A DNA stretch of 6,247 nucleotides from Acidobacteriaceae bacterium (lineage in GTDB: Bacteria > Acidobacteriota > Terriglobia > Terriglobales > Acidobacteriaceae), in assembly GCA_003166055.1 (NCBI GenBank), contig PMWR01000129.1, positions 1-6,247 of the forward strand, read 5' to 3'. How positions within the stretch are numbered: position 1 is the stretch's first letter; every line of letters starts with the position of its first letter. Shown piece after piece: positions 1 to 6,113 of this stretch. The notes below the pieces were generated by a model. That model was not told the origin of the DNA. It searched no databases and worked only from the letters and a program-made list of their open reading frames with translations. Position numbers and translations under genes: made by a program.

Positions 1-626
1 TCGAGGACAACCTTGTTGAGCAGTACCGGAATCGGATTCAGGTCGCTGGCAAATGCGTCGGCACCAACGCGCAAGGCTTCCAGCGGAATCGAACCACCGC
101 CGGCGAACGGGTCCACGACCAGCGGTCGCGTTCCGGGCTCACCGCCGAGCGCCTCGTGCGCCGCCTGAGTCAACGCACGGCTCGCATCGAGATACTCTTG
201 AACAGTCGAGTTGTCCCAGTTGGCAAAGTCGGCAATGAAGTCGAGCAGGGCAAAACGCAGGATGTTCCAATGCGCTTCCTTCCGGCTGTCCAGTCCGCCT
301 CTTTTCGCCAGCGCCTGCCACTTGATCCAGGTCTCGTGATCGCAGCTTTCGCCGAGTTCCTTCTGGTTCACGGCAGCCAGCGCGAAATTGGAGATGATCT
401 CCGAAGCCTTGTCACGGAAATCCTGCGGACAGAGCGGATCGGCGGGGTCCGGCCAAAGCGACGCGCAGATGACCGCGCGGCAGGCAGCCAGCGGCCGGCG
501 CGCCCACCATATATGTAGAGTCGAAATGTGTCCGTGGCGAATAGACTTCTCACGCCGGGCATGGGCCGAGATGCGCTTGATGGGAAGATCGACTTCAATG
601 AGGCGCTTTGGATACTTTTGGGTCAT
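1..626 (-). CDS. DUF1156 adenine-specific DNA methylase, N-terminal part (runs off window)
   Basis: This is the first 208 residues of a predicted adenine-specific DNA methyltransferase, which would transfer a methyl group from S-adenosylmethionine to adenine in DNA. Reading from 626 leftwards there is no stop before the edge. The N-terminus has the DUF1156 pattern: LIEVDLPIKRIS near residues 9-20 and the signature HIWWARRPL at 38-46. The SAM-binding motif I, DPFAGGGSIP, is at 172-181, followed by SDLNP at 194-198. The catalytic motif IV (DPPY-like) should lie outside the window. Family members are roughly 900-1000 residues from memory, so most of the gene is missing here. The ATG overlaps the stop of the upstream gene as ATGA (626-623), with GGAAGG just upstream (635-630), so translational coupling is likely. 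From family knowledge, DUF1156 methylases sit in defence islands beside large helicases. I am confident of the family; the exact system is inference. Confidence 0.9.
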   Translation of the reverse strand, partial: MTQKYPKRLIEVDLPIKRISAHARREKSIRHGHISTLHIWWARRPLAACRAVICASLWPDPADPLCPQDFRDKASEIISNFALAAVNQKELGESCDHETWIKWQALAKRGGLDSRKEAHWNILRFALLDFIADFANWDNSTVQEYLDASRALTQAAHEALGGEPGTRPLVVDPFAGGGSIPLEALRVGADAFASDLNPIPVLLNKVVL

Positions 627-1051
627 CTACCTTCCATTGTCCTCGAGCCCTCTGCCCCATCGAGAATGGCCTGCGGTTTAACCAAGTAGTGCTCGATCTT
701 CACAATGGGTTGCCAGTCGAGCTGTGCTGGGTCTCGGACCACGCTAATCTCTGGCTTACCTCCGCAGTTGAAGACGACGTAGAGCCAGTAGTCCTTCTTA
801 AGTCGCTGAGCGGTTCGGTATTCATTACCGGACAAAGCAACCTCGCCGACGGCGGAGCGGCCCTTGACCTCGATGAAGCGAACGTCGATGGCCGTTTTGG
901 GGTCTTCAGGATGTGGCCGTCGTGAAATCAGATCAAATCCGCGATTGTCGCTCTCCACGCTTTCGACCTCACACCCCCGCGCCTGCTCATACGCAATCAC
1001 CGCATCGATGGCAATGCCTTCGATGGCGTCGTCGCGGACCATGGCCGCCAT
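623..1051 (-). CDS. DUF3883 (NOV_C) domain fragment, probable C-terminal remnant of a defence helicase
   Basis: The frame encodes about 142 residues that match the DUF3883/NOV_C domain usually found at the C-terminus of large SNF2- or DEAD-type helicases. Visible hallmarks are IDAVIAYEQARG, then NRGFDLISR, VRFIEVKGR, and DYWLYVVFNC. The spaced D and ExK residues (GFD...FIEVKGR) resemble a PD-(D/E)XK nuclease-like core; that assignment is from memory. No helicase motifs (Walker A, DEAH) are present, so the roughly 900 or more residues expected upstream are absent. Family-like sequence starts near MVRDDAIEG (ATG at 1042). An ATG at 1051 is also possible. The 1042 start has AGGG nine bases upstream. 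The frame stays open to a TTG at 1159, but those 36 extra residues look unlike the family and have no good ribosome binding site. The stop overlaps the methylase start by four bases, so the two were one operon. It may be a decaying remnant or still translated as a free domain. Confidence 0.75.
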   Translation of the reverse strand: MAAMVRDDAIEGIAIDAVIAYEQARGCEVESVESDNRGFDLISRRPHPEDPKTAIDVRFIEVKGRSAVGEVALSGNEYRTAQRLKKDYWLYVVFNCGGKPEISVVRDPAQLDWQPIVKIEHYLVKPQAILDGAEGSRTMEGR

Positions 1052-1164
1052 CCCTGGAGTTGCGCGATCTGGATGACCGAGCCAGCCCCTCCGCCCTAAT
1101 AGAGTGGACGGTTTTGAAAGAGAAGTGGATCGGCCCGCCAAGTTGGTGCGTTTTCCCAATCACA
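1052..1164. other. Junction segment between two 5'-truncated divergent genes
   Basis: These roughly 110 bases separate the DUF3883 remnant (minus strand) from the CocE-like remnant (plus strand). I recognise neither family's sequence in any frame here. A normal pair of divergent genes would have several kilobases of coding sequence in this place. The stretch from about 1074 (TGACCGAGCCAGCCCC) to TGGACGGTTTTGAAAGAG near 1105-1122 has a loose look of an insertion-sequence end, but no partner end is visible and I cannot name a family. A deletion scar, an old mobile-element footprint and an assembly joint are all possible. Confidence 0.5.
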
Positions 1165-2010
1165 CAGCTATCTTCCAGGCAAAAGTGGTTGTTCACTCAT
1201 GGGCGAAAGAAGTGGGAGACATTTTATGGCGAGGAGGCCCTCAATTGGCAGAAGCGATTTCTGGACCATTTCCTACGGGACCTCGACAACGGATTCGACC
1301 GAGAACAGAAGATACGCCTGGAAGTCCGGAAAGGCTATTACAGACAGGAGGTTCGCAGCGAGCAGACTTGGCCACTTCCGTCGGTGCAATCAACCCCGCT
1401 GTACCTCTGCGCGAATACCGGCACCCTGCAAAGCGAACCTGCCGCTTCCGAAGGAAAGGTGCAGTATCAGCCTCAAAAGCGCAATAGCAGAGCTGCATTC
1501 TCTGTTCGATTTGAGCAAGCCGTTGAACTGGTTGGCGGCATGAGGTTGAAGCTCTGGGTCAGCACCTCAGAAGGCGATGATCTGGACCTGTTCGTCGTGC
1601 TGCGAAAACTTGATTCCTCTGGGCGAGAGGTCTACTTCTCCGGATTTAACGGATACGAGCGCGATGGGCTGGCAAAGGGATGGCTCCGGACTTCACACAG
1701 GGAGCTAGACACCACCCGCAGCACGCCTCTGCGTCCGTGGCATAGCCATGCACATATTCAAAAACTGCGTCCCGCTGACGTTGTGCCAGTAGAAATTGAG
1801 ATCTGGCCGTCTGCTACATTTTTCGAAGCTGGAGCCGCTCTGCAGTTAACGATTCAGGGGCGCGACGCAGCGAGATACCCGGCATTCGGCCATCGCGAAC
1901 TCGTCAACCGTGGATTGCACACTATTTTTACGGGAGGGGCATACGATTCATGTCTGGCTATTCCGCTGAACAAATCCGAGGTTGCCGCTGTTCCTCCCGC
2001 CCGCAAGTAA
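1165..2010 (+). pseudogene. CocE/NonD-family hydrolase, C-terminal half only
   Basis: The frame gives about 281 residues matching the C-terminal part of CocE/NonD hydrolases (PepX_C family, related to cocaine esterase and X-Pro dipeptidyl-peptidases). It starts in the linker after the catalytic fold: KWLFTHGRKKWETFYGEEA, then QKRFLDHFLRDLDNG, KIRLEVRKGYY and WPLPSVQSTPLYL. The beta-sandwich follows: LKLWVSTSEGDDLDLFVVL, GWLRTSHRELD, RPWHSHA, VPVEIEIWPSATFFEAG, LQLTIQGRD and NRGLHTIFTGGAYDS near the end, stopping at TAA 2008-2010. The roughly 300-residue alpha/beta-hydrolase domain with the nucleophilic serine is absent, so it cannot act as an esterase or peptidase. The frame stays open upstream to a GTG at 913, but that part is antisense to the DUF3883 domain and is not homologous. 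No ATG or convincing ribosome binding site marks a start at the domain boundary. I treat it as a dead fragment. The remaining domain shows no internal stops, which suggests recent truncation. Confidence 0.8.
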
Positions 2011-2249
2011 TTCTCAGTGTCGGTGAGTGCAAAATCGCCAGCGAACGTTTCCATGATTCCTCGGCGCTGGGAACGTGCATTGGCCTGTTATCATCAGTTG
2101 ACATCATGATTGGTAAACACAAGCCGACTCAACGGGCCCACTGAGCACACTTGAGAGGCAGCTTCAGTCGCGAGCCAATGAGGGATAATCAACCGTACGG
2201 AACTCTTTGCGAGGCACAGATAGAAGATGGATACTGCGATCTAATTCAT

Positions 2250-2254
2250 GAGGT
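2250..2254 (+). promoter_or_regulatory. Ribosome binding site deciding the start of the regulator gene
   Basis: GAGGT lies seven bases before the ATG at 2262. The frame is open further upstream, with a TTG at 2151 and an ATG at 2178, but neither has a purine-rich site at the right distance. The added residues do not resemble the winged-helix family, whose members usually begin only a few residues before the YFFGAF-like strand. Confidence 0.55.
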
Positions 2255-2261
2255 CCCACCA

Positions 2262-4562
2262 ATGGCTCTGGCCAATCAAGGTTCTTATTTCTTCGGCGCT
2301 TTTCAACTGAACCTCGATCTCCGCGTGCTTGCGCGCCGGGGTGAGAGAGTTCCGCTTGGCTCGAAGGCGTATGAGGTACTGGCCTATCTGGTATCGCACG
2401 CTGGAGAAGCAGTTCCCAAAGCAGTTCTGCTGAAGGCAGTATGGATCGATTCGTTTGTCGAAGAAAGTACGCTTGCGCAACACATCTCTATACTCCGCAA
2501 GGCACTCGGCGACAACGCGGACTATATTGTGACGATCCAAGGCGTAGGGTACCAGTTCAGCGGTGCGGTGAAGCATCGCGCGACCCAGGCAGAGACCGCC
2601 GGCACAGCTTCGCATCATGTCATTTACGAAGCGAGCGAGCGCACGCGAATGGTGATCGACGAGCCGGTGTTGCCACCGTTAGCCGCCAGGCCGCGCCGCG
2701 CTTGGCCCTATGTCGCAGCGGTCGTGGCCCTGATCCTCGTCACCGTGGCCGCCGTACGATTTCGGCCACACCCTGTGCCGCCTGACCAATTCGTGGGAGC
2801 TGTCGTTGCGGACTTCACGAACACCACAGGCGATGCCACATTTGACCGCAGCCTGAAGCGCGCCATGGAGATTGAACTGGGGCAGTCGCCGCTTGTAGGT
2901 GTCTCCAGCGACCAGGATGCGGTCAGCACCCTCGGCCTAATGGGTCTGAAGCCGGATACCCCGTTGAGCCCGGCGATTGCCCGTGAAGTCTGTGAACGAG
3001 ACAACCGGCAGGTCGTGCTGACTGGAGGCATTGCAAGCGTAGGTCCCCAATATCTTTTGACAATGGACGCAACAAACTGCGTCACGGGCAAGCGCGTGGC
3101 TTCCGACAAGCTGGAAGCGGCAGACAAGTCGAAGGTCCTGCCCACGGTGGACGCCCTGGCCGACACAATGCGCTCGAAACTGGGCGAGTCGGCCCAATCG
3201 ATTCAGCGCAACGACGTTCCGCTCGCCCAGGCTGCGACAAGTTCGCTGGAGGCATTGCGGGCCTACTCGACGGCGCAATACATGAATACGCAGGGAGCGA
3301 CGGAGATGGTCTTGCTGCCGCTGTATCAAAAAGCTGTCGAACTCGATCCTCAATTTGCCTTGGCGTATGAGGCGATGGCCGGAAAATACTACGAACTCCA
3401 GGAGGGCCACCTAGCCTCGGCCAATTTCAAAAAGGCCTTCGATCTGCGCGATCGCGTTGGCGAGAGCGACCGGCTGGGGATTGAAGCGCGGTACTACGCC
3501 TACGGATTGGGAGATGCGGTGGCCGGCCTGAATGCGTTCCGGGCGTGGGCGGGGATGTATCCGCATGACTATCGCCCGTGGGTGAACATCGCCAACTTCG
3601 ACAATCAGCTCGGGAATTTTCCAGAGGCCATCGTAGCCGGCGAGCGAGCCATCCAGATAAACCCCAAGGCCTACTCCGTGACGGCGCGTGCTTATAAGAA
3701 TGCGAGCCGCTTCGCGGAGGCGAAGGCTCTTGAGGCTAAGTCCTCCCCGCAAGGGCCGAACCCGGTTGGAAGCAACACCACCTTTGAGATAGCGTTCTAT
3801 GAGCATGATCAGGCGACCTTCGATCGTATTGTGAACGAGTTCGAGGCCAAGCAGTGGCAGTTACGCAACTATTATCTCGGCCAGGCACGATCGATGGATG
3901 GTAAATACGCGGAAGCCAAGCGGCTTCTGGAGCTTGAAATCGACGAGGACCGCAAGCTGGGCAAAGGCGAGATCGTAGACGGCGTGCTCGTAGAACTGGC
4001 GATGATCGCTCGTCTGTACGGTTATCCGTCAGACGCGCACGCCTATCTCGCACGCATCTCCAAGGGTTATCTGGACAGTGATGATGCAGCCTTGGAGTTC
4101 GCGATGTCCGGCGATGTCATGTATGCGAAGCGCTACCTCGCCGCGCACGAACACGACCAGCATGCGCCAACGGACCAGGCTTCGATCGTGATGCCACGCA
4201 TGCGCGCGGTGGTGGCCATGCAGGAAGGCAAATTCGCGCAGGCTCTGGCGGACCTTGAGCCTTCGCGTCCGTACGAGATGGCGGGCTTCGTGACACGGAC
4301 GGTACGTGCCACGATTTATATGAAGATGGGCCAGCCCGGCAAGGCCGCAGCGGATTACCAAAGCATCGTGGCCAACCCGGGTAACGGATTCGGTGTGCTG
4401 TATCCCACAGCGCGACTTAGACTGGCACGGGCTGAGGCGGCAGCCGGGGATGTTGCGGCCAGCCGCGCGGCCTACCAGAGCTTCCTCAACGATTGGAAAG
4501 ACGCCGATCCGGATGTTCCGGTGCTCAAGGCCGCCAAGGCAGAACTCGCCCAGCTCCGCTGA
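2262..4562 (+). CDS. Membrane-anchored winged-helix transcriptional regulator with TPR repeats
   Basis: The 766-residue protein is a one-piece transmembrane regulator of the CadC/ToxR layout. Residues about 8-105 form an OmpR/PhoB-type winged helix: FGAFQLN strand, KAYEVLAYLVSHAGE and LLKAVW helices, recognition helix STLAQHISILRKALG (69-83), and wing YIVTIQGVGYQF (88-99). A single hydrophobic helix lies at about 148-166 (WPYVAAVVALILVTVAAV), preceded by RPRR, so the DNA-binding end is cytoplasmic. Residues about 177-325 (VVADFTNTTGDATFD, AREVCERD, LTGGIASVG) resemble the extracytoplasmic part of acidobacterial Ser/Thr kinases and regulators. It has two cysteines (C244, C273) that could form a disulfide. 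From about 331 to the end are TPR-like helices, clearest near 435 (RPWVNIANFDNQLGNFPEAI), 535 and 677. No receiver or kinase domain is present. It probably senses something outside the membrane and binds DNA directly; ligand and targets are unknown. It appears monocistronic, with 251 bases upstream of it free of genes. Confidence 0.9.
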   Translation: MALANQGSYFFGAFQLNLDLRVLARRGERVPLGSKAYEVLAYLVSHAGEAVPKAVLLKAVWIDSFVEESTLAQHISILRKALGDNADYIVTIQGVGYQFSGAVKHRATQAETAGTASHHVIYEASERTRMVIDEPVLPPLAARPRRAWPYVAAVVALILVTVAAVRFRPHPVPPDQFVGAVVADFTNTTGDATFDRSLKRAMEIELGQSPLVGVSSDQDAVSTLGLMGLKPDTPLSPAIAREVCERDNRQVVLTGGIASVGPQYLLTMDATNCVTGKRVASDKLEAADKSKVLPTVDALADTMRSKLGESAQSIQRNDVPLAQAATSSLEALRAYSTAQYMNTQGATEMVLLPLYQKAVELDPQFALAYEAMAGKYYELQEGHLASANFKKAFDLRDRVGESDRLGIEARYYAYGLGDAVAGLNAFRAWAGMYPHDYRPWVNIANFDNQLGNFPEAIVAGERAIQINPKAYSVTARAYKNASRFAEAKALEAKSSPQGPNPVGSNTTFEIAFYEHDQATFDRIVNEFEAKQWQLRNYYLGQARSMDGKYAEAKRLLELEIDEDRKLGKGEIVDGVLVELAMIARLYGYPSDAHAYLARISKGYLDSDDAALEFAMSGDVMYAKRYLAAHEHDQHAPTDQASIVMPRMRAVVAMQEGKFAQALADLEPSRPYEMAGFVTRTVRATIYMKMGQPGKAAADYQSIVANPGNGFGVLYPTARLRLARAEAAAGDVAASRAAYQSFLNDWKDADPDVPVLKAAKAELAQLR

Positions 4563-4746
4563 CCGGCAAGCCTCGCCGCCATGTGCGAGATCTGCGCCGG
4601 CACTGTGCACATCACCACCAAAAACTCCTCCAGGTAGCCCGATGGAAGACAACCTCTCGCACGTATCTGCCTGTTGCAATGGGGCAGAACCCGAGTTGTG
4701 TCTTTGATATGTTCCGGCTAAGTAGTTGATTCAGAGAGGAAATAAC

Positions 4747-4775
4747 TTTCAAGATTTTCTTCAAATCTCTTGAAA
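4747..4775. repeat. AT-rich imperfect inverted repeat (hairpin)
   Basis: TTTCAAGATTT (4747-4757) can pair with AAATC (4763-4767) and TTGAAA (4770-4775), giving eleven pairs with a two-base bulge (4768-4769) and a five-base loop. It sits in the most AT-rich part of the window, 185 bases after the regulator's stop and about 350 bases before the next confident gene. The stem is weak for a classical terminator, although TTGGTTTT follows. It could be a transcription end, a protein-binding palindrome such as an operator, or chance in AT-rich DNA. Confidence 0.4.
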
Positions 4776-4834
4776 TTGGTTTTCGCCCTGCGTGTGGTGT
4801 AGTGCATGACATCGCAACGAGGCGAAGACGATCC

Positions 4835-5041
4835 ATGTGGCTATTGCGGCGTAAGAGGGCAGTTCTGGAGACCAGCGGCGAGGTGTTGCCGGCGGCGACG
4901 GGGCCCATGCGACGGATCGAGATTACGGTCGAGCGGCACTCGGTGACGCGCCTGGTACCCAGTGAAAGCATCTGGCCGGTCGAGGGCGAAGGGCCAGCGC
5001 CGGATTCAGATTTGCGGCTGCCGAGGCCCCCGGATGGGTGA
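4835..5041 (+). CDS. Doubtful small ORF with EITVE motif, possibly degenerate
   Basis: This open frame would encode 68 residues starting MWLLRRKRAVLETSG. The middle reads RRIEITVERHSV, which reminds me of small uncharacterised acidobacterial proteins that begin with an R-x-EI-x-VE pattern. That is an impression from memory and not a firm match. The rest (IWPVEGEGPAPDSDLRLP) is rich in proline and acidic residues with no recognisable domain. GAGG (4819-4822) lies twelve bases before the ATG, which is rather far; an in-frame ATG at 4802 is an alternative. After about 4963 a second frame opens and reads APGWVTQRIQATQDAVEG, which looks more protein-like than the annotated tail. A frameshift within an older, longer small gene is therefore possible. 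It stops 81 bases before the next gene's start, so it could share that gene's transcript. It could also be non-coding. Confidence 0.3.
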   Translation: MWLLRRKRAVLETSGEVLPAATGPMRRIEITVERHSVTRLVPSESIWPVEGEGPAPDSDLRLPRPPDG

Positions 5042-5107
5042 CGCAACGGATTCAAGCGACGCAGGACGCAGTCGAGGGAGTCACCAATATTCAGCATGAA
5101 CTCAATC

Positions 5108-5116
5108 AGGGAGAGG
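5108..5116 (+). promoter_or_regulatory. Strong ribosome binding site deciding the start at 5123
   Basis: AGGGAGAGG ends six bases before the ATG at 5123, an ideal distance. The earlier in-frame ATG at 5096 has no such site, and starting at 5123 gives a normal signal peptide beginning MEQHRKQRK. Confidence 0.75.
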
Positions 5117-5122
5117 TCAATC

Positions 5123-6070
5123 ATGGAACAGCATCGGAAGCAGCGCAAGTCGTATTGGTTGGAGTCGGTGATCGGGGTATGTGGCCTCGTTCTGATGTTT
5201 GCCGGGAGCCAGAAAGGATTCGCGCAGCAGACTGCTACGAAGTCCGCGCTAACACCAGCGTCGAGCGCCTTTATGTCCGTCCCGTTCAGTGCTCTCCTGC
5301 CTGGAGCAGCGCAGGCGGAAGCCAAGCCCAGGGCCACAGCCGGAGAGGTAGAGGAAGAGAGTGCCAAGCCCAGTAAGCCGGGCGGTGAGGGCATCAAAGT
5401 TCACGGGCACTGGATCATGGATGTCAAGAATCCGGATGGAACGCTGGTCCGGCACCTCGACTTTCATAATTCTCTTGTGACAGTTGGGATAACGCTTTCA
5501 GGAGACCAACTTCTTGGAGCCCTCCTTTCGGGCAATATCACCCTTTCAGATCCGGCCATCGCTTTCGTTCCACCTACCTATGTTGCGTCCGGGGCCGATG
5601 CAACACAATATTGCAATTTTCAGCTTTTCAACCCTACCGCATGCCCGGTCCTTACCACCCCTCAGAGCCTGTATTCGTCGACCGGCACAGGCCAATTTGC
5701 ACCCATCTTTGCTCCGCAGACCGGACTGCGAGCTGTGATTACCTTCAGCCCGACGGTGAACTGGGTTCTCACCGGCAACTTCACCGTGCCAAGCGGACTC
5801 ACGTCCATTTCGGTCGTGCAAACTCTACTGCCGGCATGCGTGCCCGTAAGCAGTGCAATTTACCTTAATTACCTTAGCAACGATCAATTGACCGGATCCT
5901 ACGACGATCGAATCGCAGACATCTCGCCGAGCGCATGCAAGGCAGGTGCGAACACGGGCCCCGAAGGGGCGATGTTCTTTCCCTTTACGTCGACAACGGT
6001 GCCGAACGCGCCCATGGGTGTGACGCCGGGCCAGGTCATCACTGTAACCGTCACCCTCACTTTCTCCTAA
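5123..6070 (+). CDS. Secreted protein of unknown function with conserved KVHGHW segment
   Basis: The product is 315 residues. A basic N-terminus (MEQHRKQRKS) and a hydrophobic core (SVIGVCGLVLMFAG) form a signal peptide, with probable cleavage after GFA near residue 34, so it is exported. Residues about 62-90 are a low-complexity linker rich in Ala, Glu, Lys and Pro. Then comes GIKVHGHWIMDVKNPDG (90-106) followed by HLDFHNSLV, a conserved block I recall from many uncharacterised acidobacterial exported proteins. The rest is rich in Ser, Thr, Val and Asn with predicted beta strands, four cysteines (164, 174, 239, 272), and an ending GQVITVTVTLTFS typical of a closing beta strand. No catalytic motif, lipobox or membrane anchor is visible. 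A beta-sandwich surface or matrix protein is plausible, but the function is unknown. The next gene begins 43 bases downstream with its own ribosome site and no terminator between, so the two are probably co-transcribed. Confidence 0.8.
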   Translation: MEQHRKQRKSYWLESVIGVCGLVLMFAGSQKGFAQQTATKSALTPASSAFMSVPFSALLPGAAQAEAKPRATAGEVEEESAKPSKPGGEGIKVHGHWIMDVKNPDGTLVRHLDFHNSLVTVGITLSGDQLLGALLSGNITLSDPAIAFVPPTYVASGADATQYCNFQLFNPTACPVLTTPQSLYSSTGTGQFAPIFAPQTGLRAVITFSPTVNWVLTGNFTVPSGLTSISVVQTLLPACVPVSSAIYLNYLSNDQLTGSYDDRIADISPSACKAGANTGPEGAMFFPFTSTTVPNAPMGVTPGQVITVTVTLTFS

Positions 6071-6101
6071 AACCCTCAGCCAAACAGAACTACTGGAGAG
6101 C

Positions 6102-6107
6102 AGGGAG
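6102..6107 (+). promoter_or_regulatory. Ribosome binding site for the last gene
   Basis: AGGGAG lies six bases before the ATG at 6114. It supports a real gene start only 43 bases after the preceding stop. Confidence 0.7.
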
Positions 6108-6113
6108 CAAGCG

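Larger units (their letters stand above)
4563..5122. other. 560-base stretch without a confident gene
   Basis: Between the regulator and the secreted-protein gene I see no confident coding region. Long minus-strand frames here run antisense into the start of the next gene and look like random translation. The first 130 bases are GC-rich and hold only an 18-codon frame (ATG 4581, MCEICAGTVHITTKNSSR) with no clear ribosome site. Bases 4731-4790 are AT-rich (21 of 60 are G or C) and contain an imperfect hairpin. Bases 4835-5041 hold a doubtful small reading frame. The promoter of the gene at 5123 should lie here, but I find no convincing -35/-10 pair. Confidence 0.6.

Noticed and set aside
1052..1159. 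Extension of the DUF3883 frame to a TTG at 1159
   Set aside because: The extra 36 residues do not resemble the helicase family, and the TTG lacks a convincing ribosome binding site; the ATG at 1042 or 1051 is better placed.
913..1164. Upstream extension of the CocE-like frame to a GTG at 913
   Set aside because: It is antisense to the recognisable DUF3883 domain, its translation is rich in Arg, Pro and His without family similarity, and the CocE similarity starts only near 1165.
2098..2103. TTGACA as a -35 promoter element for the regulator
   Set aside because: No acceptable -10 hexamer lies 16-18 bases downstream, so the match is probably chance.
2151..2261. Upstream starts (TTG 2151, ATG 2178) for the regulator
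   Set aside because: They lack a ribosome site and add residues not typical of the winged-helix N-terminus; ATG 2262 has GAGGT seven bases upstream.
2708..4053. Several minus-strand open frames of 105-157 codons inside the regulator gene
   Set aside because: They are antisense to well-recognised winged-helix and TPR coding sequence and are Arg-rich shadow translations.
4581..4634. 18-codon frame MCEICAGTVHITTKNSSR with a CxxC motif after the regulator
   Set aside because: It is too short, has no clear ribosome binding site, and has no recognisable family.
4612..5397. Long minus-strand open frame (261 codons)
   Set aside because: It runs antisense to the signal peptide region of the secreted-protein gene, shows no recognisable domain, and its composition looks like a shadow of GC-rich plus-strand sequence.
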